A stretch of DNA of 64,000 nt. It comes from Eurosta solidaginis (taxonomy: Eukaryota; Arthropoda; Insecta; Diptera; Tephritidae). Numbering within the stretch: position 1 is the stretch's first letter; the number at the start of each line of letters is the position of its first letter. The notes below the pieces were generated by a model. It searched no databases and had not been told where the DNA came from. It worked only from the letters and a program-made list of their open reading frames with translations. Both the position numbers and the translations under genes were made by a program. The DNA is taken from contig NC_090319.1 in assembly GCF_040869045.1 (NCBI RefSeq), positions 381,501,601 to 381,565,600 on the forward strand, read 5' to 3'. Below, in pieces: positions 11,161 through 23,380 of this stretch.

Positions 11161-12560
11161 GGATTGATAGTAAAAATATTGTAACTATATGAGATAAAGG
11201 TTACAGTGTTGAGCGTGTCCCTTTACACGGAAAAGGACACGGTTTTCAAGGTAGTTATAGACATTTTGTGTACCTTCAACCCAACTCTAAAACAAGGTGC
11301 TCTTTTTTCCAGTTTTTAGGATATGCAGCGCTTTAAATGTAGATACATATATCACTCCAACACATTTTTTTGGTCCACATAATGCTAATAACATTCAAGG
11401 TTTCTTTTAAATATTCCATCTAAGATGCCTATTTCAATATTCAATATACACCAAACAACAAAGGTGTTAAAAGCTTCATAAATAAAGGCACCAAATTTAA
11501 AATAACAACCATTGAAAGAACCCCATAAATATTGCATAAGAAAAATCATTAAAAATAATTTTCGATTGAAATATCAAAGTTTTATACAAACGTTGCCACT
11601 CCTCAAACTGTACAACGTAATTGAATTTTGTATTTACATTTCCATAATTTTTCTTAATGGCATAATTGCCGCCTATGTACAGTTGACGTGTTTGCTGCAA
11701 CAATAATAAAATAAATAAAAAATAGTTTTGCAAGCATTTTAGGCAACCAAAAACAATATGCAAACACTGCGCATAGTTAAAAAAAAATATTTACGAAAAT
11801 TAAAAAAAAAAAAAAAAACTATTATAAATACGTAACTCTAAATTTTTAAATGTAAATATTTATGCATTTTACTTGAAAATTATTATAATTAAAATGCAAT
11901 GAGCGAAGCTTAACACCCAATGCAATCATAAGCAAAAATTATTTAGCAAACGGTTTTTAACAGTGAATGCAAGAGTAAGATTCTGGCTCAACTCAGCGAA
12001 GTAATAAGAAAAGGTGCGACTGCTTAATTGTTACCATAGCAAGTAGAAAATCAGTATATGTAGTTAGTACTTCAAGTAAGGTCTTTAAACATTTTATTAG
12101 TGGATCGTCGCTTTTATATTTGCTATGACTCTTGCACGTCATTCTGCTTTCAAGGTAAATCGATGTGATTAAAACAATAAATGTTATCGTTTGGATTGTA
12201 GTTTTGTTTTTTTTTTTTCTTTCTACAAAAAAAGAAATTTTTCTGCACATTTACTGATAAGCTCAATGACTCAGGGTATGCGCAAAAGCAGTGTAAAAGG
12301 CATGAGTTCATTGGCGGCGTTGCTGAAAATACATTTTTAATGAGGGTGACAACATGTGAGGCGTTCCAGTGGGAAATCAGAACAACTATATTTGTTTAAG
12401 CTGAGCACAATGAACTCTAGAAAACTTGTAGTAGTACCAGGTGTGGCATGTGCTGAACGACTATATAAATTGTTAAATTCAGCTGTTTCGTTTAATATAA
12501 ATCATTGCTTTCAGTTTATTCAACTTTACGTCCTGAGTTCTTACATATTAAAATTAAAAT
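11161..12560. other. Unassigned AT-rich DNA
   Basis: AT-rich, with poly-A runs near 11,780-11,820. ORFs on both strands (for example 11,497-11,763 and 11,993-12,250) are overlapping AT-driven frames without recognisable domains. No repeat of the kinds seen elsewhere in the window. Confidence 0.35.
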
Positions 12561-12599
12561 AAACTAGTATTAGGCCACGATGCACTGCGTCATTTTTTA

Positions 12600-13800
12600 G
12601 ATCAATTGTGCTTGATCTTTCTGTCTATTACTGTATGTGGAGGCTTTTACGTATTTAAGAACCTCTTCAGGTTTTTTACTACATATCATGAGAATCACAC
12701 CACCTAGTGCGTAGAAGTTCTGCCTTGATGCATTCGCAAAAAATGTGAGCTGACATTTCATCCCCCAGCTCACAAAAACGGCAGATTTTTATATCGTATA
12801 GATTTAACTTACTTAGGTGATATCCTAGACTACAGTATCTAGTGAGAGTTCGTAGGTTCTCTCTGCTTAAACTATTAGTTTGGCTGACACTCTGCTGTTG
12901 TTGGTATTGTTGTAGGGATAAAGACACTCCCCCAAAGGCCTTGGGGAGTTTTATCGATGTTGATGGTCCTTTGTCCACCATTAAAGGACTAGCCCGACCA
13001 TCTCGGGAACGATTTAATATGACCACATTGAACATTCTAGACACCTAGCCCCTAGTTCCATGGAACTTGAGGTCGCCAGAGCCTCAGCTGCTAAAGAAAC
13101 AGGATTCGCCACGGGTAGCTGAATTGAAAATTGGGTTGGAGAAGCTATATATTGCGCTGGCAACCCCTTGAAAGAGTTGTGCTACACAAGCCCTTAAATT
13201 AATTTGGTCTTTTAGTCTCCTCTTACGACAGGCATACCTGTCGCGGGCATATTCTAGCTCCCTAACCCGCTGGGGAGGGTATGAAGTCCGAAATGGCTGA
13301 CACGCTTGCTACTGGGAGTATAAAAAATTTGGCCTATCTTTCTTTTCATTCTTGTATTGTCTGAACTGTTTCATTTCCCCGTAACTTATGGTTCCCCTAG
13401 CATGTGCCTTGTAAGTGACAGAAGCGCTCTGGACCATATAATACTGCTTAAGCACACTGCTTGGCTAGGTAGTCTGCCTGTTTATTACCTTCATGTCCCC
13501 GCTGAACAGGAACCCATCCTAACAAAACCTTCTTTTTGGCTCACAGTTCATTTAGAACTCCAACGTATTCATCTTTTGGCCTAGAAGTAGTTGTAAAAGA
13601 CTTCAAGGCATGCAAGGATGTCATAATGAGGATACTCCTCGAGGATAAGCCTTCCAGTAGATGTTCTCTACCGCAAATTTCTATTGCATGGATTTCTGCC
13701 TGAACATTAATTCTGAGTCGGGGGCAGTATATGCATTCCCTGTTTACCAAAGAGTTCTGTGGCCAATCGACACCCCGAAATTTCGTTATGTTCTGAGCAT
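12600..13800 (-). pseudogene. Non-LTR retrotransposon ORF2 remnant: RNase H and C-terminal zinc knuckle
   Basis: Minus strand, read from 13,800 down. An RNase H-like stretch comes first. It includes NVQAEIHAIEICG and further on VLLGWVPVQRGHEGNKQADY, which matches the W-VPGH-G-EGNE-AD pattern of retroelement RNase H C-termini. Then, beyond an inserted element (12,891-13,293), comes SLSRENLRTLTRYCSLGYHL and the zinc-binding segment CRFCELGDEMSAHIFCEC (C-x2-C...H-x4-C type). After a frameshift it reads KPEEVLKYVKAST and stops near 12,609. This order is that of RNase H-bearing non-LTR elements (I, LOA or R1-like groups). The reverse transcriptase part is gone. It is dead: stops, frameshift and insertion. 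Confidence 0.75.
12891..13293 (-). mobile_element. SINE-like retroposon with CAA tail, copy 1
   Basis: A 403-bp insertion inside the non-LTR remnant, flanked by the 10-bp duplication TGGCTGACAC (12,881-12,890 and 13,294-13,303). On the minus strand it starts near CCAGCGGGTTAGGG, contains GCCTGTCGTAAGAGGAGACT and the hairpin pair CTCCCCAAGGCC/GGCCTTGGGGAG region, and ends in a CAACAA-rich tail. A second copy lies at 41,953-42,369. Variable-length duplications and a simple tail mean target-primed insertion. It could be a SINE or the 3' end of a non-LTR element; I do not see a clear pol III promoter. Confidence 0.75.
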
Positions 13801-13829
13801 AGGGGCTATTGCTTGAGGTAAATAATTGT

Positions 13830-14290
13830 TTTAGATATTATTCATGCTTATTATTTATTATCTATAATTGCAATTACTAATTTGCCATTTGTAACTGAAA
13901 TTGTTTATTTGGTATTTGTAATTTGTAAGTTGTAGTTATTAATTTGTGATTTGTAATTTGCAATTTCTGATTTGTTATTGTTTATTTCTTATTTGTAATT
14001 TGTAATTCGTAATTTGTTATTTGTCATTACTTACATGGTATTTGTAATTTCCATTTTCAATTTGAAAATTTATTATTTGTAGTTTGTTATTTCAAACATT
14101 AGGAGTTTATAATAATTTGTAATTTGTATTTTCTAAAAAGACCTTAAAGTAAAAAGCAAATATTTTGTTATTTAAAATTTTTAATTTGCAGTTTGAAATT
14201 TGTAGTTTGCAGTTTGTGATTTATAATTTGTAAATTGTAATTTGTACTTTGTAATTTACAATTTGTAATTTGTAACTTGTAGTGTGTCTT
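13830..14290. repeat. Cryptic simple repeat (TTTGTAA/TTTGTTA)
   Basis: About 450 bases of loosely repeated TTTGTAATTTG, TTTGTTATT and TTTGCAATTTG phrases with a 7-14 base rhythm. No coding sense. Such tracts arise by replication slippage. Confidence 0.7.
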
Positions 14291-14680
14291 TTGTAAAAAA
14301 TCTTGAAGAAAAAGCAAACAATTCTCGTCCTCTGTGCTTGTTGGTCAAACTCAAAAGCATTCAATCAAATCAAATTTGTTTATTTACAATGTCGCAGCAG
14401 ATAATAAAAAAAAACTACAACATTTTTGTTACGTAGGTAATGTTTGGCTATCAAGATTTTTATAGTACTTACAGCTTGGTCTAATAAAACTTGTTTTCGA
14501 AGCTCTATGGAAAAGTAAAATTGAAATAACGGATAGCACAAGCAAGTAATAAAGTACAGTTAGAAAATATTGATACATAAAAAAACGAAATAAACTAAAA
14601 ATATTAAAAACAACTTACTTTACAGTTTTATTGTTTCTTATATTTTTATTGTTCTTTTGGTTTTTTTTTTTTTTTGGTGT
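14291..14680. other. Unassigned DNA ending in a T run
   Basis: Nothing recognised, apart from a long T run just before the next HINE element begins in mid-array. Confidence 0.35.
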
Positions 14681-16959
14681 AGTATGAGTATTTTAAGAGG
14701 GCGTGGGCCTTAGTTCTATAGGTGGACGCCTTTTCGAGATATCGCCATAAACGTGGACCAGGGGTGGCTCTAGAATTTGCTTGTACGATATGGGCATCAA
14801 ATAAAAGGTGTTAGTGAGTATTTTAAGAGGGCGTGGGCCTTAGTTCTACAGGTGGACACCTTTTCGAAATATCGCCATACAGGTGGACCAGGGGCGACTC
14901 TAGAATATGTTTGTACTATATGGGTATCAAATGAAAGGTGTTAATGAGTCTTTTAAAAGGGAGTGGGCCTTAGTTCTGTAGGTGGACGCCTTTTCGGAAT
15001 ATCGTTATAAAAGTGGACCAGGGGTGACTCTAGAATTTGTTTGTACGATATGGGCATCAAATAAAAGGTGTTAATGAGTATTTTAAAAAGGAGTGGGCCT
15101 TAGTTCTATATGTGGACGCCTTTTCGAGATATCGCCATAAACGTGGACTAGGGGTGACTATAGAATTTCTTTGTACTATATGGGTATCAAATGAAAGGTG
15201 TTAATGAGTATTTTAAAAGGGCGTGGGCCTTAGTTCTATAGGTGGACGCCTTTTCGAAATATCGCCATAAAGGTGGACCAGGGATGACTCTAGAATTCGT
15301 TTGTACGATATGGGTATCAAATGAAAGGTGTTAATGAGTATTTGAAAAGGGCGTGGGCCTTAGTTCTATAGGTGGACGCCTTTTCGAAATATCGCAATAA
15401 AGGTGGGCCAGGGGTGACTCTAGAATTTTTTTGTACGATATGGGTATCAAATGAAAGGTGTTAATGAGTATTTTAAAAACGAGTGGGACTTAGTTCTATA
15501 TGTGGACGCGTTTTCGAGATATCGCCATAAACGTGGACTAGGGGTGACTCTAGAATGTGTGTACGATATGGGTATCAAATTAAAGGTATTAATGAGGGCT
15601 TTAAAAGGGATTGGCCCTTAGTTGAATATGTGAAGGCGTTTTCGATATATCGACCAATATGTGGATCAGGGTGATCCAGAACATCATCTGTCGGGTACCG
15701 CTAATTTAGTTATATATGTAATACCACGAACAATATTCCTTCCAAGATTCCAAGGGATTTTGATTTCGCCCTGCAAAACTTTTTAATTTTCTTCTACTTA
15801 ATTGGTAGGTGTCACACCCATTTTACCAAGTTTTTTTCTAAAGTTATATTTTGCGTCAATAAACCAAAACAATTACCATGTTTCATCCCTTTTTTCGTAT
15901 TTGGTATATAATTATGGCGTTTTTTTTCATTTTTCGTAATTTTCGATATCGAAAAAGGGGGCGTGTTCATAGGCGAATTTCGGCCATTGTTTATGCCAAT
16001 ACAAAGTGAGTTCAGATAAGTACGTTAACTGAGTTTAGTAAAGATATATCGATTTTTGCTCAAGTTATCGTGCTAACGGCCGAGCGGAAGGACAGACCCT
16101 CGACTGTGTATAAAAACTGGGCGTGAATCTAAGCCTCTACCAAATTTCACAAGGATTGGTAAATTTTTGTTCGAATTATGGCATTAAAAGTATCCTAGAC
16201 AAATTAAATGAAGAGGGGCGGAGCCAGGCCCATTTTGAAATTTTCTTTTAGTTTTGTATTTTGTTGCACCATATCATTACTGGAGTTGAATTTTGACATA
16301 ATTTACTTATATACTGTAAAGATATTAACTTTTCATTTAAAATTTGAATTAAAAAAAAAATTTTTTTAAAAAGTGGGCGTGGTCGTTCTCCGATTTTGCT
16401 AATTTTTATTGAGCAGATATATAGTAATACGAGTAACGTTCCTGCCAAATTTCATCATGATATCTTCAACGACTGCCAAATTACAGCTTTCAAAACTTCT
16501 AAATTACCTTCTTTTAAAAGTGGGCGGTGCCACGCCCTTTGTCCAAAATTTTACTATTTTTCTATTCTGCGTCATAAGTTCAACTCACCTACCAAGTTTC
16601 ATCGCTTAATCCATATTTGGCAAAGAAATATCGCACTTTTTCGATTTTTCGAAATTTTCGATATCGAAAAAGTGGGCGTGGTTATAGTCCGATATCGTTC
16701 ATTTTAAATAGCGATCTGAGCTGAGTGCCCAGAAACCTACATACCAAATTTCATCAAGATACCTCAAAATTTACTTAAGTTATCGTGTTAACGGACGGAT
16801 GGACGGACGGACGGACATGGCTCAATCGAATTTTTTTTCGATACTGATGATTTTGATATATGGAAGTCTATATCTATCTCGATTCCTTTATACCTGTACA
16901 ACCAACCGTTATCCAATCAAAATTAATATTCTCTGTGAGCTCTGCTCAACTGAGTATAA
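14681..16959 (-). mobile_element. HINE-like family B, copy 2 (hairpin end missing)
   Basis: The minus-strand start is intact, with subterminal repeat ATACTCAGTTGAG (complement at 16,945-16,957). The GACG microsatellite (about 16,793-16,815), GTGGGCGTGG modules at about 16,373 and 16,673, and TTTTCGATATCGAAAA at about 15,941 and 16,658 follow as in copy 1. The 130-bp array runs to 14,681, where it stops abruptly in a T run. The CTTACTTG end and the hairpin are lost. Confidence 0.7.
14685..15660. repeat. 130-bp minisatellite inside family B HINE, about 7.5 units
   Basis: Same unit as at 5,790-7,180, with GGTGGACGCCTTTTCGA, ATATCGCCATAAA, GGTGGACCAGGGGTGACTC and TATGGGTATCAAATGAAAGG in order. 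The units here are more alike than those of copy 1. Confidence 0.85.
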
Positions 16960-18150
16960 AAATGTGCGCTAGTGTAAATCGCACTTCTGCGAGACCTTCA
17001 AAAAATTTGCAAACGCATATTTGTAAGTATCATGAGTATATTTATAAAAGCAAGTACTTATCTATGTGTGATGGCAACAGCTAAGTTTTTGAGCACCACT
17101 TAAGTATTAATTTAGAGGAGCAACAACAATAAATGCCTAAGCAATACGTAAATGAACACATCTCAGCAGCTCAACTAAAACATTATTGTCGCTTTTACAA
17201 ACAATTGCTGATATGCATCATACTTATGGACTTATAATCCTACTTACATATACGAAGCTAGGTAAATATGTGTAAACATTTATAATAGAGGTGGTTTTCA
17301 ATACAAAAGGTCATTGTACTTACAACTTTTCAGCGCACTGCCAACGCAACGAGTGTCGCATTTGAGTAGCTGTTGGTAATAAATACCCACAAAAACACCT
17401 TTACACATGCACGTTTAAAAATAAATATGCGAATTTTACTTATCTAAATACACTTGATTCGTTATGCGTTTTAGCTTTTTCGCGCAAATATGTTGTCGTC
17501 ATGGCAGTTGCGCATGCGCTATGCATTTGTGATTCTTATGCTGATACGTAGTCAGAGTGTGATTTTGTGTCTGACGTATTCACGTGGGTGGCTGTTGGAA
17601 TCTACGGACATACCTTTTTTTCTGCGCTTAATTAACAACAAAGTTACAAAAAAAATATGAGCACATTTCTATATACGAATGCAGATATGTATGTAAGTCA
17701 AATGATTATTTGCGTTATTTATTTCTCTGTATGTGGCATTCGTGGTTTAAACTCGTTTAAATATGCAAATTAGACTTGAATAGATAAATTTATAATTTTT
17801 ATGAATGTGAATGTGAATGTGTCGTACTTTGTGCTCTTAAAAACTGCAAAATTTCAACCTTTTTATTATAAGCTGTTTTTTAGCTTTTTGATAACGGATT
17901 TCAATAGAGAATTTTTGTTATAGAGTTTTATTGGAATATTCAGTGCAGGTTTTGCCATTTTTAGCGCCAGCATGACATCATCAAAAACGAAAACTAGAAT
18001 ACAACCAACCAGTGAATTAGCATAGAAGTAACACATAGCATACACAGCAGCGACGACACAAAAAGCAAGAAAATCAAGGAGACATAAATAAATATTGCGA
18101 ATCGGCTGAAACAAACAATTTCAATAATAATAACAGCAACAGAAACATAA
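16960..18150. other. Unassigned AT-rich DNA
   Basis: No repeat family or gene recognised. A short GAATGTGAATGTG tract lies near 17,802-17,820. Confidence 0.35.
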
Positions 18151-18155
18151 TTTAC

Positions 18156-18760
18156 ATAAAAAAAATTAAAGAAAAAAAAACTTTTTTAAAAATAAGCTTT
18201 TATTATTGATTAATAAAATTAACTAAAAAGTAAACAATAAATTGACTCTAAAGAAATATAACACTTTATAAGTTCATTGTAAGCTTTAACGATAATTAGG
18301 CTTTTTCGTCTGCGACAAAAGAATTCTATATTGTACATAATTATATATTTTTAACATTAAAACTTTACACCTAAATTATTAAACCTTACAGTTTATATCA
18401 CAGTTCTAATTGTTCTAATAAAAAACGTGTTGAATTTTGATGGTATAATTAAGAACATTTAGGATCTCCTTTTCTTGCTATCGCAATGTAACACGCTTTT
18501 ATTAGAACAATGAGGACTGTGATATAAACTGTAAGGTTTAATAATTTAGGTGTAAAGTTTTAATGTTAAAAATATATAATTATGTACAATATAGAATTCT
18601 TTTGTCGCAGACGAAAAAGCCTAATTATTGTTAAAGCTTACAATGAACTTATAAAGTGTTATATTTCTTTAGAGTCAATTTATTGTTTACTTTTTAGTTA
18701 ATTTTATTAATCAATAATAAAAGCTTATTTTTAAAAAAGTTTTTTTTTCTTTAATTTTAT
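18156..18760. repeat. Long palindrome, arms ~272 bp, 56-bp spacer
   Basis: The left arm (18,160-18,433) contains AAGCTTTTATTATTGATTAA and AATTAGGCTTTTTCGTCTGC. It is repeated as its reverse complement at 18,489-18,760, with only scattered differences. The spacer reads roughly GAATTTTGATGGTATAATTA onward. The arms could fold into a 270-bp hairpin. Confidence 0.9.
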
Positions 18761-20089
18761 TTTTTACTTTTTAGTTAGTTTTATTAACAAGTAATAGAAG
18801 CTTGTTCTTAGAAAAGTCTTTTTCTTAAATTTAATTTAAATAGGAATTTTTTTAAATTTTTAGTAGGGTAAAATATTGTTTAAATTAGTTACGTAATCTT
18901 TACTTAGTTATTTGTAACGTTTCTCACACTTACCGATAACAGCCTAACGGCGTTAGCGTACGTTGTATCACAGAATTTTTACACTTTGAAAATGGCGGCT
19001 GTTGTTTGCAAGGTTGCATTCCTTTGAGTCTTCGTTTTCACCATCTGGATTAACAAAGTCATGAGCCTGGACATTCGTGCAATTTTAGTGATGTAAATTG
19101 CATGGCGCCAGCGCCAATGCGGTGCCAGCTCAATGGTAGCTCATTGACGAAATGACTCCAATCGAATATTTGACGTTACTTAGTAGTGAGTGCGTAGTAC
19201 ATTTCACTTGCGCTATTGAGTGAAACGACTTTTGTGTCATTCACGAGTTTGGTGTTATTGGCGCTACTGGCAATGATGACACTGAGCTGATGGCAGTAGC
19301 GCTGGTAGTTCAGCTTTTGAATCAGAGAAAGAATTGATGACCCGTGCAAATTATTATGGCTTTGGCCGTGTAAATTATTATGTTGTATTTGCACCAAATA
19401 AATGCTGCGGACATAACAACCGGAGTCATTTTTGAGTTGAATATTTTAAATTTAATGCACAATTAATATGGGTGTGTTTGAGCGGCCAAATAATAACAGT
19501 AGTATTGCTAAAGTGCTGCTAAGTTGATGGAATGTCGCTAATTTCCTAGCGATTATCAATAGATTGTCAATATTTCGTTCAACGGGCACGCGTAATTGCC
19601 ACATCTGCTCAAATTTTCCAAGTTTTTCCATTCTTGATTTAACTTAAGCTGTTATGCCAATATTTTTCTGCCAGTTTTTTTCAAATAGGTAATTTTTCCA
19701 AAAGCAAAATAAATTACAGAAAAGATTACAGAGTTAAACAGCTATGTTGGTTATACACAGAAATACAACAGAGGGTTGTGTCTCCGCTTTTCGCAAGCGT
19801 TGAGATTCACCACGCGTGATTCACCACGTCCAAATATCACAATCCACGGATAGGTACCGGCGGGTTTGTATGGGACTTAGGCTGTTATGCCAAAGTAAAT
19901 ACAAATCTTTACCGATAACTGTGTTATCGATTAATTTATCGAATTCTAACAAAGTAATATTGCATTGTCATCAGAGTTATACATGTGTGCAAAATTTCAG
20001 CTCAATCGGACACCGAGAAGTGTATCAAATTTAACTTGCAAGATTCCATTACAGACAACAAAAGTGAAACTAAATAAAAGCTTATAAAA
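18156..20089. mobile_element. Composite foldback element F, copy 1
   Basis: A near-perfect palindrome (18,156-18,760) is followed by a linker and, at 19,360-20,089, by a segment containing the core TTGCATTGTCATCAGAG, GCTCAATCGGACACCGAGAAG and the end AAACTAAATAAAAG. The whole reappears in inverted orientation at 40,237-41,650. Here an extra ~465 bases (about 18,888-19,353) lie inside relative to the other copy, bounded by related TAAATTATTATGG phrases, so copy 2 may be a deletion product. No transposase. The family is unknown to me. Confidence 0.6.
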
Positions 20090-21080
20090 TACCGAACACG
20101 AATGACAAAAACGGAAAAAACAACAACAAAACAACAGCACGTTAACAAAAACAAGAAACAACAACAAGAAAAAAGCTAGACTAGCGTAAAGAATAGAACA
20201 GTAATAAAAACAAAGCTAACATGCCAAGCTGAACAACAACAAAAATTAAATAAACATAATGAAACAAACAAACAACAGTTATATATTTTATTTACATTTA
20301 AAATACTTGAAACCCTGCAGTAAAGAGAAAGGTAAAAAGTATAACAAAAGGAAAATCACCTTTTTTGTTTTATTCTAATTTTTCTTAAATCTGGGCAGCG
20401 GTCTAATGCGCGTCCAAAACTATCCGAAAGGGTGTCAAAAGACGTGCAAAAACAAAAAAAATTGTTTGCTCTGTCCGTTGATATTTGCAAGAAAAGTTGA
20501 ATGTGGTTGTTGTAATTTTGATGGTTTTTATATAAAAAAATATATATATATATAATTGTGTGAAAAGGTGTTTAGTCTGAGTAAAATTTGTATCACTAAA
20601 CCGGTGTAGGACTCACCTAGGATAATTTTTTATCAGCGCAGAAAGATGTTCTTCGGGAAAATTCTTACGATCACTTCCTCCCTTCCTCTTCCCCTCGCAC
20701 TACTTGAGATAGCGGCGAAGATACTATTGCAGATTGTGGTTGTAAATTGCAGTCATTTCTGCCAACAAAATATTGATGATAAGCAAGCCGAAATAACAAG
20801 TAATTCATTGTTTTCGTTGGCTTTATTTAAGTCAATTAGTATGAAGTGAAGAGTCTTTCGTGGGTATACGTGGCGTGTGGATGGAGCAGTCACTTTCGGC
20901 TCATAGTAAGTTTTCAAAAATAAGGGAAAATTTAAAGCGATTTTTTAATATTTTTTTCAGGCAGTTGACTTTTATCTTCAATCACTTTAAAAATTTTGCT
21001 ATGCTGGTATTTTTTCCTACACAATTTGAGTTGAAATTAATGGTTTTATTTTAAAAATTTAAATTTATTTTTTTAAGAAT
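20090..21080. other. CAA-rich then unassigned DNA
   Basis: About 20,105-20,290 is rich in CAA and AACAAC phrases, low complexity. A short TA microsatellite lies near 20,537-20,554. The remainder shows nothing recognisable. Confidence 0.35.
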
Positions 21081-21084
21081 TAAT

Positions 21085-21225
21085 GCGCTTAACACCGATA
21101 AATAATAATTGTTATTCAATTATTATTTTTGTTTATTGGGAAAACTGAAAAGAAGGAAACATTTACTGGCATATTGCGATGGTACCGTTTCGAAAATCGC
21201 TACGTCATCATCGTCAGGCAATTTC
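21085..21225. mobile_element. Fragment of element F terminal region
   Basis: Contains GCTTAACACCG, ATTCAATTATTA, AAACTGAAAAGAAGGAAACA and TTTACTGGCATATTGCGATG. These are the same phrases, in the same order, as in the outer arm and small hairpin of the copy at 40,031-40,215. It is diverged and lacks the rest of the element. Confidence 0.55.
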
Positions 21226-21935
21226 GTTATGTTTTTATTTATTTCAAAATTTATTTATTTTTTTTAAAAACCAATTGTAATAGAACATTGAGTATTCCAA
21301 ATGCCACTTAAAGGGAATTTGCAGTTTTCGATCGCAATCAGTTTTGTCGTGATTTTGTAATTTTTATTGCAATCTTCCTTTTAGTTTTAAAGATAATTGA
21401 AAACGCCGATTGTACTGACTGTGGATAGAGTAACCGGTATTTCAATAAAATAAGTAGCGCAGTGATTAATAGCAGAAAAAATTTTATAAATAATATATAT
21501 AATATAATAATAAATTAATATAAATTGTTTTTTGGCCGTTTTTTTTTTGTATTGTTTATAAATTAATTCCTTTATATAACTTCGTACAGTTTCGAGTGCG
21601 CAACATGGCATTAATCATTCGAGTATTTGACTATTCGGGTAGTTTGTTTTACTCTACTAGCCGCAATCCCTTTTAATTGAACAGCAATTAAGACTAATGA
21701 ATTAACTGAGTAAATAAAAATCTCTCTCAGAACTTAACTAATCGATAACTAATCAACAGTCCTCTCAATATTACAAATAACTAGGGATCTAAAGCTATCT
21801 AACTATCATCGACCGAAAAGTGAATAATGGTTATTTATGAAATCTTTCAGTGGTTTCTATTCAATGTTTTAAACCCAAAATAGTGAAAAATAAATTTTTA
21901 GTATACATGTGCTAAAATAACGTGACGATTATAAA
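21226..21935. other. Unassigned AT-rich DNA
   Basis: No recognised feature. ORFs here are driven by AT-rich sequence. Confidence 0.3.
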
Positions 21936-21939
21936 TTAC

Positions 21940-22270
21940 GCTAATAAATAAAATAAATAAATGTAAGGCGCGATAACCTCCGAAGAGATCTAAGGCCGAG
22001 CTTCTCTTCCAATTTGCGTCGTGCTTTTCTTGATTTTCCCTACAAATTGGCCGGACGGGACCTACATGTTTTATGCCGACTCCGAATGGCATCTGCAAGG
22101 CACATGAGTTTTCACTGAGAGCTTTTCATGGCAGAAATACACTCGGAGCGCTTGCCAAACACTGCCGAGGGGCGACCCCGCTTGGACAAATTTTGTTCTA
22201 ATTGAAGAACCTTATGTCTAAAATTTTGATGTTGTGGTGGCGGAGCACGCTACCATCACACCACGGTGGA
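21940..22270 (-). mobile_element. tRNA-derived SINE, internally deleted head
   Basis: On the minus strand it begins CACCGTGGTGTGATGGTAGC and continues GTGCTCCGCC, a tRNA-like head with an A-box-like TGGTAGCGTGCTC. In the full family as I remember it, a GGTTCAATTCC-type B box follows. Here the sequence jumps straight into CAACATCAAAATTTTAGA, so the B box is missing. The body contains GAGCGCTTGCCAAACACTGC in reverse, and the element ends in a TAAATAAATAAA tail. It resembles a family I recall from fruit flies. Without a B box it should not be transcribed by pol III. Confidence 0.6.
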
Positions 22271-23380
22271 ATATTAGCATTACTTTTTGAAACTTTTGAT
22301 CAAATAAGGTAGCATCAATTGTGTTAATCAAATCAGATATTGCACTAGTAGGCGCTAGCTACTTTACGAAAATGTCTTATTTTGTTCAACGATTGTTTAA
22401 TCAATTAATTTGCTTTTGACTTATGTTAAAACTGATTACTGGAAAAAACTTCTTCTTTGTTTAATTACAAATTAGACTTACATTTTTTTAAATTTCATTC
22501 GTGAAATCAGACTCTTTGTTTACATATATACATATTCAGATATGCATTTTTGTTTGATCTTATTTTATATTTCTTTTATTAAAAAATTTTATTAATCCAG
22601 CTGCGCCTTCTCAATCAACAGTAACATAGTAAATCAATTAAAACATTTCAAAATTGAAAAATGCAAATCTCTTTTTTATTTGGTAATTTTTTCCCCCCAT
22701 AAATTCCCATGACAAATTATTCATTTATTATGTTCGCCAATGCGCAAAATTTTAAATTACCATTATTTCATGGTCAAAGCACCGCACTGACAATAATGAG
22801 CGAAGTTAATTGTTAAAAAAAATATCTCCAAGGAAATCATTAATGGCCGCTATAATTTCATGTCATTGTCTAGCGTAATTACCGTCACTTGTTTTGCTGC
22901 TTTTATTTTTGATTATTTATTTCGCGACACCACCCAGACTGCTAATGCTCAACGTAGACATTCAAGTAGTATAAAAAAAATAATGGTTGTGCGCAAAAAA
23001 TTTCAACTAAATCTCAGTTATTGAATCAACACTCGATCCGGCAATTGCGTTAAACATACAAAGCCACTTTGTCTGTTCCAGCAACGAATGCCCAATTTTC
23101 ATTTCCCGTCGATTGTTTCTAATTACACGGTGATTTCAGTGCACCAGCCGCTAGAAAATTGAACGCAAATTGTTTATAATTTTCGTACAAATGTGGCGGT
23201 GATATCGCGCCTTTAAAGCAATGTTTTTTGGGCAGGGATTGAAAATATTAGTTTTGACTCTTTTGTGTAAGAGAATGAGAGGGAGTCGTAAATTTAAATC
23301 TCGTTGAAACGCACTTAAAGTCATAATTTTAAACTGAATTTCGCAATTAAGTAAAATATTCATTGCTTAAATCTCAAGTT
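22271..23380. other. Unassigned AT-rich DNA
   Basis: Nothing recognised. There is no repeat shared with the rest of the window. Confidence 0.35.

Noticed and set aside
19176..19397. Minus ORF with repeated NNLHG words
   Set aside because: The repeats come from duplicated TAAATTATTATGG phrases in element F. No protein family is recognisable.
22215..22270. Possible minus-strand tRNA gene
   Set aside because: Only an A-box-like head is present, no B box or cloverleaf. It is a SINE head.
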